DNA of 64,000 bases from assembly GCA_015056625.1 (NCBI GenBank), contig SVFY01000004.1, forward strand, positions 124,001-188,000, read 5' to 3'. The notes beneath the pieces were generated by a model that was given only the letters and a program-made list of their open reading frames with translations, made no database searches and was not told the DNA's origin. The DNA is from Butyrivibrio sp. (GTDB lineage Bacteria > Bacillota > Clostridia > Lachnospirales > Lachnospiraceae). The position numbers and the translations under genes are program-made. Below, piece after piece: positions 27,313 to 36,468 of this stretch (positions are counted from its first letter, which is position 1; every line of letters begins with the position of its first letter).

Positions 27313-28659
27313 TTACTCCAAATGTCCTTTTTGCTCTATTACTTTTATAACGTCATCTACATACTTCTCGCAGATATCGTCTGATTCAGCCTCAACCATA
27401 ACTCTGATAACAGGCTCTGTTCCGGATTCTCTTACAAGGATACGGCCTGTATCTCCCAGAGCATCAGCAACTGCCTGAACGGCTGCCTGAACATCAGGAT
27501 CATTCTGGGCATCTGGCTTACTCTTTACTCTTACATTCTTAAGAACCTGAGGATAGAAAACTACAGGTGCTGCAAGGGCGCTCATTGGCTTTTCTTTTGC
27601 AAGCATAACCTCCATGAGCTTAAGGCTTGTAAGGATACCATCTCCAGTAGTTGCATACTTGGTGAAGATGATGTGTCCTGACTGCTCGCCACCAACGCGG
27701 TGTCCATATGTAACCATGTTCTCGTATACATACTTGTCACCAACCTTGGTCTTCTCGTACTCGATACCAACCTTATCAAGTGCCTTGTAAAGGCCGAAGT
27801 TACTCATTACTGTTGTAACAACCTTGTTGTTGGCAAGGGCGCCTCTCTCCTTGAGGTAGAGTCCATAGATGTAGATGATGTGGTCGCCTGTTATAACATT
27901 GCCCATCTCATCTACTGCAAGGCATCTGTCTGCATCGCCGTCAAAAGCAAATCCAACGTCAAGTCCCTTCTCCACAACAAACTTCTGAAGGTGTTCAATA
28001 TGAGTAGATCCGCAGTCTGTGTTGATGTTGTATCCGTCTGGCTCATCGTTGATGACATAGGTCTTGGCTCCGAGAGCGTCAAATACAGCCTTGGCGATCT
28101 GCCATGAAGCTCCGTTAGCGCAGTCAAGACCAACCTTCTTGTCCTTGAAGCTGTACTTGGAGTTTGAAATAAGATATCCAACGTAGCGATTTCTTCCTGC
28201 AACGTAGTCTACTGTTCTTCCGATCTCTTCTCTGTCAGCAACAGGGATCTCGATCTTGCCGTCGATGTAATCCTCGACGCGAAGGATAGTCTCCTCGTCC
28301 ATCTTCTCACCATTGCCGTTAAAGAGCTTGATACCATTGTCATAGTATGGATTGTGAGATGCAGAGATCATGATTCCACAGTCAAAATCATCAACTCTGG
28401 TGATATAAGCTACAGAAGGAGTTGTTGTTACGTGCATGATGTAAGCATCTGCGCCGCTGGCCATAAGACCTGTACAAAGAGCGTACTCAAACATGTAGCT
28501 TGAACGTCTTGTGTCCTTACCGATAACGATCTTGGCCTTCTTGCCATGATTGGCACCATAGTACCATCCAAGGTATCTTCCGATCTGAACTGCATGCTCG
28601 AAAGTAAGGTTCTTGTTAGCTTCTCCTCTGAAGCCGTCTGTTCCAAAATACTTGCCCAT
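27313..28659 (-). CDS. glmM: Phosphoglucosamine mutase
   Basis: Converts glucosamine-6-P to glucosamine-1-P for peptidoglycan precursors. It begins MGKYFGTDGFRGEAN, has the active-site serine in ISASHNPYYDNGIK (~100), the metal loop FDGDADRC (~240), the sugar loop GGEQSGH (~325) and phosphate loop RESGTEP (~410). Length 448 aa is standard. It starts one base after the stop of the hexapeptide gene. Confidence 0.96.
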   Translation of the reverse strand: MGKYFGTDGFRGEANKNLTFEHAVQIGRYLGWYYGANHGKKAKIVIGKDTRRSSYMFEYALCTGLMASGADAYIMHVTTTPSVAYITRVDDFDCGIMISASHNPYYDNGIKLFNGNGEKMDEETILRVEDYIDGKIEIPVADREEIGRTVDYVAGRNRYVGYLISNSKYSFKDKKVGLDCANGASWQIAKAVFDALGAKTYVINDEPDGYNINTDCGSTHIEHLQKFVVEKGLDVGFAFDGDADRCLAVDEMGNVITGDHIIYIYGLYLKERGALANNKVVTTVMSNFGLYKALDKVGIEYEKTKVGDKYVYENMVTYGHRVGGEQSGHIIFTKYATTGDGILTSLKLMEVMLAKEKPMSALAAPVVFYPQVLKNVRVKSKPDAQNDPDVQAAVQAVADALGDTGRILVRESGTEPVIRVMVEAESDDICEKYVDDVIKVIEQKGHLE

Positions 28660-28660
28660 T

Positions 28661-29323
28661 TTATCTCTCCTCTTTATGGATAACTTCTCCGCTGTTCTTG
28701 TAGATGGAGTTCTCAGGAACTACTCCTCTTACGCAGGAAGTTGGATAAACATTGGAATGGCGTCCAATAACTGTACCCGGGTTACATACTGCATTGCAGC
28801 CAACCTCTACATAGTCGCCCAGCATCGCGCCAAACTTCTTGACGCCAGTCTCGATATTCTCAGTACCGTTGTGGACTACTACAAGCTTCTTGTCACTCTT
28901 GACATTAGATGTGATAGAGCCTGCACCCATGTGGGAGTAATATCCAAGAATGGAATCACCTACATAGTTGTAATGAGGTGTCTGAACATGGTCAAACAGG
29001 ATGACATTCTTGAGCTCTACACTGTTACCAACTACGCAGTCAGCACCAACCAGGGCGCTTCCACGGATAAATGCTCCGTGTCTTACCTCAGTGTTTGGTC
29101 CGATGATACATGGAGCTCCAAGATAAGCACTCTCAAAAACTGTAGCGGTCTTGTGTACCCACACGTGCTCTTTGACCTCAGTGTAATCATCTCCAAGGCC
29201 AGCGCCGATCTCAAGGATCATGTCCTTGATGCCCTTAAGCGCCTCCCATGGATAGGTAAAGCCCTTAAGATAATCAGCAGCAAGAGTGTGCTCAAGATCG
29301 TAAAGATCTGTAATAGTATACAT
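28661..29323 (-). CDS. Left-handed beta-helix (hexapeptide repeat) protein, GlmU-acetyltransferase-like
   Basis: A 220-aa protein with hexapeptide-repeat turns (YLGAPCIIGPNTEVRHGAFIRGSALVGADCVVGNSVELKNVILFD written here in pieces as GAPCIIGPNTEVRHG and GADCVVGNSVELKN). This resembles the acetyltransferase half of GlmU, with DHVQTPHYNYVGDSILG around the putative catalytic His. There is no pyrophosphorylase domain. In the nagB-glmM-glmS operon it probably acts on glucosamine-1-P or UDP-GlcNAc chemistry, but the exact reaction is inferred. It is flanked by 1-nt gaps on both sides, implying translational coupling. Confidence 0.8.
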   Translation of the reverse strand: MYTITDLYDLEHTLAADYLKGFTYPWEALKGIKDMILEIGAGLGDDYTEVKEHVWVHKTATVFESAYLGAPCIIGPNTEVRHGAFIRGSALVGADCVVGNSVELKNVILFDHVQTPHYNYVGDSILGYYSHMGAGSITSNVKSDKKLVVVHNGTENIETGVKKFGAMLGDYVEVGCNAVCNPGTVIGRHSNVYPTSCVRGVVPENSIYKNSGEVIHKEER

Positions 29324-29324
29324 A

Positions 29325-30128
29325 TTAAAGCCTCTCTTTCTTTTCTATATCAAGGAAGTACTTGTAAGTATCTACTGTAAGTTCACCGCAGGCAGGCTCA
29401 TCGCAGGCTATGATGGCTCCGTTGTGCATCTGGAGTGCGCTGCAGGTCCACTTTGATGAAACTGCACCCTCAACAGTTGCAGCCAGTGCTCTGGCCTTGT
29501 TGTGGCCATTTATGAGGATAAGTACCTCTTTTGAATCAGTTACAGTTCCAACGCCTACTGAAAGAGCCTGAGCTGGAACCTTCTCTGGGTCATTGTCAAA
29601 GAATCTTGAGTTCACGATCCTTGTGTCAGTTGTAAGATCTCTTACGCCTGTTCTTGATGCAAGGCTTGTGAAAGGCTCATTAAATGCGATGTGTCCGTCA
29701 ACGCCGATGCCGCCCATGAAAAGATCTATCCCCCCATAGGACCTGATCTTCTCTTCATAGCGTGCGCACTCAGCAGCCGGATCATCTGTCATTCCGTTTA
29801 ATATATTGATGTTTTCAGGTTTCATATCAACCAGATGGTTGAAGAAATTGTCATGCATAAAGTACCAGTAGGACTGGTCGTGTTCTCTTGGAAGTCCAAG
29901 ATACTCATCCATGTTGAATGTAACAACATTGGAAAAAGAAAGCTCGCCGGCCTTGTTCATTCTGACCAGCTCTTTGTAAACCCCGATCGGACTAGATCCT
30001 GTAGGAAGTCCTAAAACAAATGGTCTGTCCTTGTCTGCCCCATTGTTGTGCTCTGTGATGCGCATCTTGATGTAATTAGCAGCCCAGAGGCACATTTTTT
30101 CGTAATTGTCCTGAATAACTACTCTCAT
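29325..30128 (-). CDS. nagB: Glucosamine-6-phosphate deaminase
   Basis: Converts glucosamine-6-P to fructose-6-P and ammonia, the reverse direction to GlmS. Motifs: [15 protein letters not shown] (~40), [10 protein letters not shown] with the catalytic Asp (~72), [16 protein letters not shown] (~137) and [23 protein letters not shown] as [14 protein letters not shown]. 267 aa, normal. It is the first gene of a four-gene operon with biosynthetic glmM and glmS. Confidence 0.96.
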   Translation of the reverse strand: MRVVIQDNYEKMCLWAANYIKMRITEHNNGADKDRPFVLGLPTGSSPIGVYKELVRMNKAGELSFSNVVTFNMDEYLGLPREHDQSYWYFMHDNFFNHLVDMKPENINILNGMTDDPAAECARYEEKIRSYGGIDLFMGGIGVDGHIAFNEPFTSLASRTGVRDLTTDTRIVNSRFFDNDPEKVPAQALSVGVGTVTDSKEVLILINGHNKARALAATVEGAVSSKWTCSALQMHNGAIIACDEPACGELTVDTYKYFLDIEKKERL

Positions 30129-30187
30129 ACCCTTCTCTCACTTTCGCGCGGTTTTGCCGCAAGATTATGCAATGTGCACATGGAAAT

Positions 30188-30216
30188 ATTATATGGTTTA
30201 AGAGCATGTTAGTCAA
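30188..30216 (-). promoter_or_regulatory. Sigma-A promoter of the nagB operon
   Basis: -35 TTGACT (30211-30216), 17-nt spacer, -10 TATAAT (30188-30193), start near 30181 with a 53-nt leader containing a small GCGG/CCGC hairpin. Confidence 0.7.
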
Positions 30217-30241
30217 ATAACAAAGGCTTACATAAAAATAA

Positions 30242-30272
30242 CCTCAAAGCCAGATAGTCTCTGTCTTTGAGG
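30242..30272 (-). terminator. Terminator downstream of tRNA-Thr
   Basis: CCTCAAAGACAGA pairs with TCTGGCTTTGAGG around GACTA on the minus strand, followed by TTATTTTT. Confidence 0.8.
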
Positions 30273-30284
30273 CTTTTGGAAAAG

Positions 30285-30357
30285 AGCTGCTGACGAGAAT
30301 CGAACTCGTGACCTCCGCACTACCAATGCGACGCACTACCGACTGTGCTACAACAGC
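30285..30357 (-). tRNA. tRNA-Thr (anticodon GGT)
   Basis: The minus strand folds as a cloverleaf: acceptor GCTGTTG/CAGCAGC, D-arm GCAC/GTGC, anticodon stem TCGCA/TGCGG with loop TTGGTAG (anticodon GGT, reads ACC/ACT), T-arm ACGAG-TTCGATT-CTCGT, discriminator T. CCA is not encoded. A terminator follows. Confidence 0.95.
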
Positions 30358-30462
30358 TTGAACTGCCCACGGCAGTCACGAAGATTATTATAGCAATGGG
30401 ATTATGCTATGTCAAATGATTTTACCTTCGCAAATGACCGCAGGCTGTGCATATCAATTAAA

Positions 30463-31443
30463 TTACACCTGGTTGATTACTGAAATATAGTAAGAATAAA
30501 GGCTTCTGTAGGTATCAGCAGTATAATGCAAACCATCTGCTGTGCTAAATCCTGTCTGCATCAGGTATGAATAGCCGTCAATCCAGTTGACTCTTTCGTC
30601 AAGTTCTGACTGAAGACGGGCATTAAAACTTTCGATCTGTGCATTAGTTACTGATGCGCTGTCTCCTACAGGAGTTACTGCTGCGTAGTAAACCGTTATG
30701 CCTGCATTTATCCAGTCATCAATATTGTTGTTCACAAGGCTTATATACTTGCTGGCATTACCAAGATCATTGACTCCGAAGTTGATGATCATGGATGTTC
30801 CATTTCCTGCATAGGAAGGGATCTCAGAAAGAGCTGTGTTCTTGAAATAGCTGTAGCCTTCACCTATCTTGGCAATGTATGCCTTGTCCGTGGTTCCAAC
30901 TGCCATCTTCATCTGTACAGTTCTTGAATCGCCTACAAAAAGATATGGGATGCTGGGAAGCTCTGTGACCATGTAGTCTCCCATGATAAATGCAAAGGCA
31001 TCATCATAGGCAACTTCATACCAGCCATTGTCTGTTTCACCGTAAACTGTCGTCTCTGTGCCCCACCCTAGCTTGCCGACCTTGTCGTAGTCCTTGCCTG
31101 CGCCATTTCTGACGTTGACTGTATCGCTGGTATACATGGTGACTGGTGTTTCATACTGGGTCACAGTGAAAAGAGTCTTTTCAAGAGATGTGGTGTTCTC
31201 CTGAGTGGACACCGTTGTGGTGGCCGGAGTCTCACCATCCAGGGCAGAAACTGCCGCAGTAGCTGCGCTGTCAATGGTATCAGTCATGGAGTCTACAAGC
31301 TCTATGCTGGAAAGTGTACCGGCATCCATGCTCTTATAAACTTCTCTGTCTCTTCCTGCCGCAGAAAATACAACAAACGAAAAGACTGCCGCAAAAGCTG
31401 AAAGCAATATTAAGTTTCTCTTATTAATCTGACTTTTTTTCAT
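30463..31443 (-). CDS. Membrane-anchored SH3b + SGNH hydrolase protein
   Basis: A 326-aa exported protein: N-terminal signal anchor (LILLSAFAAVFSFVVFSAAG), a Ser/Thr/Ala-rich linker (~35-100), a bacterial SH3 domain (~102-160: DTVNVRNGAGKDYDKVGKL) and an SGNH/GDSL domain with block I FVGDSRTV (Ser), block III INFGVNDLGN and block V DGLHYTADTY (Asp-x-x-His). SH3b usually binds cell wall, so a role as wall polysaccharide or peptidoglycan deacetylase/esterase is likely. It follows the DUF4364 gene by 44 nt. Confidence 0.85.
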   Translation of the reverse strand: MKKSQINKRNLILLSAFAAVFSFVVFSAAGRDREVYKSMDAGTLSSIELVDSMTDTIDSAATAAVSALDGETPATTTVSTQENTTSLEKTLFTVTQYETPVTMYTSDTVNVRNGAGKDYDKVGKLGWGTETTVYGETDNGWYEVAYDDAFAFIMGDYMVTELPSIPYLFVGDSRTVQMKMAVGTTDKAYIAKIGEGYSYFKNTALSEIPSYAGNGTSMIINFGVNDLGNASKYISLVNNNIDDWINAGITVYYAAVTPVGDSASVTNAQIESFNARLQSELDERVNWIDGYSYLMQTGFSTADGLHYTADTYRSLYSYYISVINQV

Positions 31444-31487
31444 CGATTGAAGATTTTACATTAGCCGTAATAATATGTCAAATCACG

Positions 31488-32009
31488 TTAATTTTCCATC
31501 AATCGGCTAAAGAGATACTGATAAATATCCTGGCTCTGCTTCTGGAAATTGTCTATCATAGCCTGAGCCATTTCTTCTGTAGGTACCGAAAGCTTAATAT
31601 CCAGAAGGCTCTTGTTATTTTCTTTTATCATAAGAACAACAGTGTACTCGTTCTCAGCTGTCTTTTTGTAGTCTCCAAGGATTGCTGACTCATTTCTGAG
31701 CTTCATGCTGTTGTCCTTAAGGTAGTCGTCGATTTCCTGCCTTATGGACGGGTTGATCCTGTTTCCAAAAAATTCAAGTGTCTGTGAACCTTCATCTGTT
31801 ATCTCCAGATAGGTCCTGTTTGCCATGGTCTTTTCGCTTATCAGGTTTGAGGAAGCAAGTTCACTAAATGCCTCCTGTAAAGTCATGTAGTTGGTGTACT
31901 CTTTTTCCAGAATAAAATCATAGATCTGAGACTTGGAAAGAGGTACATCGCAGCGTTTAAGCATATATAAGACCAGCATTTTGTATAAAGTAAGATACTG
32001 CGAACTCAA
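31488..32009 (-). CDS. DUF4364 family protein
   Basis: A 173-aa protein of the DUF4364 family, common in Clostridia. The N-terminal half has a winged-helix look (LTLYKMLVLYMLKRCDVPLSKSQIYDFI, in pieces MLVLYMLKRCDVPLSKSQI) resembling PadR/MarR-like regulators; the C-terminal half is beta-rich. TTG start at 32009, chosen from GGAG 8 nt upstream; the SD overlaps the end of the malic enzyme gene 13 nt away. No specific function is known. Confidence 0.8.
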   Translation of the reverse strand: MSSQYLTLYKMLVLYMLKRCDVPLSKSQIYDFILEKEYTNYMTLQEAFSELASSNLISEKTMANRTYLEITDEGSQTLEFFGNRINPSIRQEIDDYLKDNSMKLRNESAILGDYKKTAENEYTVVLMIKENNKSLLDIKLSVPTEEMAQAMIDNFQKQSQDIYQYLFSRLMEN

Positions 32010-32022
32010 AACTTACGCTCCA

Positions 32023-33177
32023 TTATTCCTTGACATGTGCCTTGACAGCACTGCTTATCACATCTGCTACCCTTGGATCAAAAGCTGCAGGCAGGATGTT
32101 TACATCACTAAGCTCCTCATCAGGCACAAGACCTGCAAGAGCAACTGCTGCTGCCAGCTTCATTTCCTCTGTTATCTGTTTTGCCCTTACTTCCAGAGCT
32201 CCTCTGAAGATTCCAGGGAAAACAAGTACGTTGTTGACCTGGTTTGGGAAATCGCTTCTGCCGGTTCCGATAACTCTTACGCCTGCTTCCTTAGCAAGGT
32301 CTGGCATGATCTCAGGTACAGGGTTTGCCATTGCAAACATGATGGCGTCTTTGTTCATCTGGGAAGCCATCTCTTTTGTAACAATGCCAGGAGCTGAAAC
32401 ACCAACAAAGATGTCTGCGCCCTTAAGTGCATCTGACAGAGATCCTGACAGCTGATCAGGGTTTGTCACTTCCATCATCTTTTCCTGCATCCAGTTAAGG
32501 CCTTCTGTCTTCTTATTAAGAACGCCGACTTTGTCGCAGAGAGTTACATTTTTAAAGCCGTAGCTAAGAAGGAGTCTTGTGATGGCGATACCTGCGCTTC
32601 CTGCTCCATTTACCACTACCTTGCAGGATTCTTTTTCTTTTCCAACAACCTTAAGGCCGTTGATGATACCTGCAAGAACTACGATGGCTGTGCCGTGCTG
32701 GTCATCGTGGAATACAGGGATATCCAGCATCTCTTTTAACCTCTCCTCGATCTCAAAGCATCTTGGAGCTGAAATATCCTCAAGGTTAATGCCGCCAAAG
32801 CCGGGAGCAAGCACCTTAACCGCCTTAATGATTTCCTCTGTGTCCTGGGTATCAAGGCAGATAGGAATAGCATTTACTCCGCCAAACTCCTTGAAAAGAA
32901 CTGCCTTACCCTCCATAACAGGCATAGCTGCGTAGGGGCCGATATTTCCAAGGCCAAGAACCGCACTGCCATCTGAAACAACAGCTATAGTGTTGGACTT
33001 GATGGTGTACTTGTAAGCAAGGTCTTTATCCTCTGCAATGAGCTTACAGGGCTCTGCCACGCCAGGTGTGTAAGCAAGAGCCAGGTCTTCTTTTGATCTT
33101 ACCTGGGCCTTGGATCTTATCTCCAGCTTACCCTGCCATTCTTCGTGAAGTTTAAGTGCTTTCTCTGCGTTTGTCAT
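32023..33177 (-). CDS. Malic enzyme (oxaloacetate-decarboxylating malate dehydrogenase)
   Basis: Converts malate to pyruvate and CO2 with NAD(P) reduction. The 384-aa bacterial short form has LALAYTPGVAEPC with the catalytic Tyr (~36), EGKAVLFKEFGGVNA with the general-base Lys, metal-binding GINLEDISAP, and Rossmann motif VNGAGSAGIAI (~190), then MANPVPEI. Cofactor choice cannot be read with confidence. It follows the DUF5722 gene by 17 nt. Confidence 0.93.
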   Translation of the reverse strand: MTNAEKALKLHEEWQGKLEIRSKAQVRSKEDLALAYTPGVAEPCKLIAEDKDLAYKYTIKSNTIAVVSDGSAVLGLGNIGPYAAMPVMEGKAVLFKEFGGVNAIPICLDTQDTEEIIKAVKVLAPGFGGINLEDISAPRCFEIEERLKEMLDIPVFHDDQHGTAIVVLAGIINGLKVVGKEKESCKVVVNGAGSAGIAITRLLLSYGFKNVTLCDKVGVLNKKTEGLNWMQEKMMEVTNPDQLSGSLSDALKGADIFVGVSAPGIVTKEMASQMNKDAIMFAMANPVPEIMPDLAKEAGVRVIGTGRSDFPNQVNNVLVFPGIFRGALEVRAKQITEEMKLAAAVALAGLVPDEELSDVNILPAAFDPRVADVISSAVKAHVKE

Positions 33178-33194
33178 ACCACTCCTCCTATGGT

Positions 33195-35024
33195 TTAAAA
33201 GGTTTTACCTACTATATCATATGCAAAAGAGATTACTTCGCTGCGTTTATCTGTATCAATGTATTTAAATACGTTGTAAATCTGCTTTTTACCGCCGCCT
33301 GTGGTCTCAAGGCCCAGGGCAAGACCAAGGGCTGCTATCTCATCTGAAGCATCCGTCTGCCTTGAGAGCATCAGTGCGTCAATATAGCCATTTTGTTCCA
33401 TCTTGACGTAGGCATAAGCAAAAGCCGCCGCCTGGAGCGCCTGTCCGGAGGTTGACGAATAACCTATCTCACTAAGGATTATGGATCTGACGTTACCTGA
33501 AGTATCAAGCATTGACTCTTTCTTCATGTAGTTGGTCAGAACCTCTATGTTGTCCATGGTGATGCATGGGGTTGATTCCGTGTGGTTTACATACTTGGAA
33601 GACTTCCAAAATGCAGTGTTGCCATTAGGGAAGGAGTATGGGTGGGCAGCAAGGCCCCAGTCTATGTTTCCGTAATCTGACAGGGAGGTTGCGAAGATAT
33701 CCAAAAAGTCTTTGGCATCATAGTCACCTGTCTTTTCAGTATTGTAGGTCCAGCGCTGATCTATGGATGTGTAGACCTTAGCCGCTGAGTTCTGGCTCAT
33801 GATGGCGTTGTAGAACACCCTGAATGCCCTGGTGAAGGCTACAGTATAGGTGTTAACGTCTGTGTAGGCCATGTAGTTGTACTCACGCCTTGCATTGACC
33901 TCGTTGGCAACGATCCACATGCTGACATTGCCGTGACCTGAGCCTGAGTACCTGCCTGCAAGGAAGCTTCCTATAGCAGCCAGGGCCTTGACTCCGCGCT
34001 CATCTGATGCGTTGAACATGTAGTATGGCGCTGTGGATCCGCTTCTTGCGCTTGGATGGGTTATCTCAGGGAAAGCTGATGTGCTGGCATTATTAAGGAT
34101 GATGGCAGCAACGTCAATGCCCATATTGTTAAGACGCTTAAAGAGTGTGTCGTAGTCATTTATGATGCGCTCGTTGAAGTGATAGGTCACTCCGCCGTAG
34201 CTGTAGGATATTCCCCCTGATGTGGTAAGTATAAGGCTAAGGGGAATATTGTAGGTTGCATATTCACAGCCAAGGTCCTGAAGTTCACTGATCCTTAATG
34301 GGTCTGGAAGAAGTCCCTTGATGGAGTTGTGCTTCATGCCGCCATAGCTGTAACCAGCACAGGCACCTGGATTAGTGATGTACTTGGCGTGGCTTATGGG
34401 CACATACTTGTCATCCATCTTGACTGCCACCTGGAACTTGGAAAAGAGCCTTGTGTTTTCTGCACCCTTATTAAGGTCCAGGGAAAATGTGGCTTCATCG
34501 TTTTTATAGATCTTAGCAACAGGCTCTTTTGTCTCGTCAATGGACTCCTCATAGGTAGCCTGCTCAAAGAGGTAGTAGTACTTGTCATCACTCTTTGGAA
34601 TGCCCTCTGATGTGGCGGTGATCTCCACCTTGCCGGAGGATACGATGTTGCAGCTAAGGATGTTAACAAACTCATCCCTGTTCTCGTCGGTCATCTCTAC
34701 AGTAGCAGGTCTTTGGGAAAGAGCCTTGGACACCTCTTTTCCGGCGCTTACTATCTGATCGATGGTTTTAGAGTTGATGTATTCGGAGTTCTTTTCCTCT
34801 TCTGCCTCAAGTGATGCCTCGAAAAGAGCCTCCTGCTGCTGTGTCTGCTCTGCAATCTGCTCCTCAGTCAAATTGGTGGTAGTCTGTCCACCTGACACCA
34901 TGAGCCATATACAAAGGCTTGCAACAAGCACAAGGCAACTGGCGCATGCGATTATTGCAACGATAACTGCTCTTCTATTTTGACGGGCCTTCCGCCCGGT
35001 TCTTCGTCTACGTGTTACTGTCAT
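33195..35024 (-). CDS. DUF5722 family membrane-anchored glycosidase-like protein
   Basis: A 609-aa protein with a basic N-terminus and one transmembrane anchor (AVIVAIIACASCLVLVASLC), a Glu/Gln-rich coiled linker (~50-90), a beta-rich region (~95-235) and a TIM-barrel-like C-terminal domain. Two glutamates fit clan GH-A geometry: WIVANEVNAR (acid/base after barrel strand 4) and ILSEIGYSS (nucleophile, strand 7). DUF5722 is the best family fit; activity is inferred. The ATG at 35024 follows AGAGG; TTG 35027 is the alternative. It lies 12 nt after rarA. Confidence 0.72.
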   Translation of the reverse strand: MTVTRRRRTGRKARQNRRAVIVAIIACASCLVLVASLCIWLMVSGGQTTTNLTEEQIAEQTQQQEALFEASLEAEEEKNSEYINSKTIDQIVSAGKEVSKALSQRPATVEMTDENRDEFVNILSCNIVSSGKVEITATSEGIPKSDDKYYYLFEQATYEESIDETKEPVAKIYKNDEATFSLDLNKGAENTRLFSKFQVAVKMDDKYVPISHAKYITNPGACAGYSYGGMKHNSIKGLLPDPLRISELQDLGCEYATYNIPLSLILTTSGGISYSYGGVTYHFNERIINDYDTLFKRLNNMGIDVAAIILNNASTSAFPEITHPSARSGSTAPYYMFNASDERGVKALAAIGSFLAGRYSGSGHGNVSMWIVANEVNARREYNYMAYTDVNTYTVAFTRAFRVFYNAIMSQNSAAKVYTSIDQRWTYNTEKTGDYDAKDFLDIFATSLSDYGNIDWGLAAHPYSFPNGNTAFWKSSKYVNHTESTPCITMDNIEVLTNYMKKESMLDTSGNVRSIILSEIGYSSTSGQALQAAAFAYAYVKMEQNGYIDALMLSRQTDASDEIAALGLALGLETTGGGKKQIYNVFKYIDTDKRSEVISFAYDIVGKTF

Positions 35025-35036
35025 CAAAACCTCTTG

Positions 35037-36377
35037 TCATGTATTGTCGTCTGACTCTGCCCGCTCTTTAAGGCGCTTCATGTGCTCTTTTATCTTAAGT
35101 TCATAGCCATTGCCTGTGGGGTTATAAAACTCCTTGCCGTTGAGCTCATAGGGCAGATACTGCTGTTTTACATAATGATCCTTGTAATCGTGGGCATACT
35201 TGTAACCAATGCCGTGGCCAAGCTTGCCTGCGCTCTTGTAGTGGGCATCCTGAAGATGCGGAGGGATTGGAAGGTTCCCGGTCTCCCTCACTGTCTGGAT
35301 TGCCTCGTCAACTGCAAGGTATGCTGCATTGCTCTTAGGCGCAGTAGCTATATAGGTAACTGCCTGAGCCAGCGTTATACGGGCTTCCGGCATACCAAGT
35401 CTCTCAACTGCAAGGGAAGCTGCAACTGCCACCTGCAGAGCCTGGGGATCTGCATTCCCAACGTCCTCTGAGGCGCAGACCATCATGCGGCGAACGATGA
35501 ACTTGGGATCCTCTCCCGCATCAAGCATCCTGGCAAGATAGTATACTGCTGCATCCGGATCTGATCCGCGCATGCTCTTGATGAAAGCAGAAATGGTGTC
35601 ATAGTGGTTGTCACCATCCTTGTCATATCTGGCAACCTTGCGCTGTATACACTCCTCGGCAACTTCCCTAGTTATATGTATGAGGCCATCAGCTGACCTC
35701 TCTGTGGTCATGATACCCAGCTCTATGGCGTTTAATGCGTGCCTTGCATCGCCGTCTGCGATATCTGCAAGGAAATCTGCTGCATCCTCATCAAGGACTG
35801 CCTTGTAGGAGCCCATACCCCGCTCAGTGTCTGTAACAGCGCGGTTTAACAGCTCTTTTATATCATCGGAAGAAAGGGGCTTAAGCTCAAAAATGATGGA
35901 TCTCGAAATAAGAGCCCCGTTGACTTCAAAGTAAGGATTCTCAGTAGTAGCACCAATAAGCACCACTGTTCCATCCTCAACAAACGGAAGCAGGTAATCC
36001 TGCTGTCCCTTATTAAACCTGTGTATCTCGTCTATAAAGAGGATGGTCTTTTTACCATACATGCCAAGATTGTCCTTAGCCCTGGCTACCACCTCTTCCA
36101 TGTCCTTCTTGCCCGCGATGGTTGCATTTATCTGGGTAAACTCTGCCTTGGTAGTGTTGGCGATAACCTTAGCCAGAGTTGTCTTACCGGTTCCGGGCGG
36201 TCCGTACAGGATTATGGAATTTAGCTTATCTGCGGAAATTGCACGATAAAGAAGCTTGTCCTTACCAATGATGTGCTGCTGTCCAACCACTTCATCAAGT
36301 GTCCTTGGGCGCATCCTGGCGGCAAGCGGAGATTCTTTTTCCATATTGTTTTCGCGCATATACTGAAATAAGTCCAT
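35037..36377 (-). CDS. rarA: Replication-associated recombination protein A (RarA/MgsA)
   Basis: AAA+ ATPase acting at stalled replication forks. The 446-aa sequence has PLAARMRPRTLDEVVGQQH, Walker A YGPPGTGKTTLAK (~60), Walker B TILFIDEIHRFNKGQQD, sensor IGATTENPYFEVN and the C-terminal tetramerization part with RMMVCASEDVGNADPQAL and YKYAHDY. Standard length. It heads a minus-strand run with DUF5722 and malic enzyme. Confidence 0.96.
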   Translation of the reverse strand: MDLFQYMRENNMEKESPLAARMRPRTLDEVVGQQHIIGKDKLLYRAISADKLNSIILYGPPGTGKTTLAKVIANTTKAEFTQINATIAGKKDMEEVVARAKDNLGMYGKKTILFIDEIHRFNKGQQDYLLPFVEDGTVVLIGATTENPYFEVNGALISRSIIFELKPLSSDDIKELLNRAVTDTERGMGSYKAVLDEDAADFLADIADGDARHALNAIELGIMTTERSADGLIHITREVAEECIQRKVARYDKDGDNHYDTISAFIKSMRGSDPDAAVYYLARMLDAGEDPKFIVRRMMVCASEDVGNADPQALQVAVAASLAVERLGMPEARITLAQAVTYIATAPKSNAAYLAVDEAIQTVRETGNLPIPPHLQDAHYKSAGKLGHGIGYKYAHDYKDHYVKQQYLPYELNGKEFYNPTGNGYELKIKEHMKRLKERAESDDNT

Positions 36378-36468
36378 AACAAATCAATATTACTATTTTC
36401 TTCCATTAATTGGAAGTAAAAAAAGTATGCAAAACAAATCGCATAGTCATGCAGCAAAATAACAGCTT

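Noticed and set aside
27700..28107. Plus-strand ORF inside glmM
   Set aside because: Shadow of the conserved glmM reading frame.
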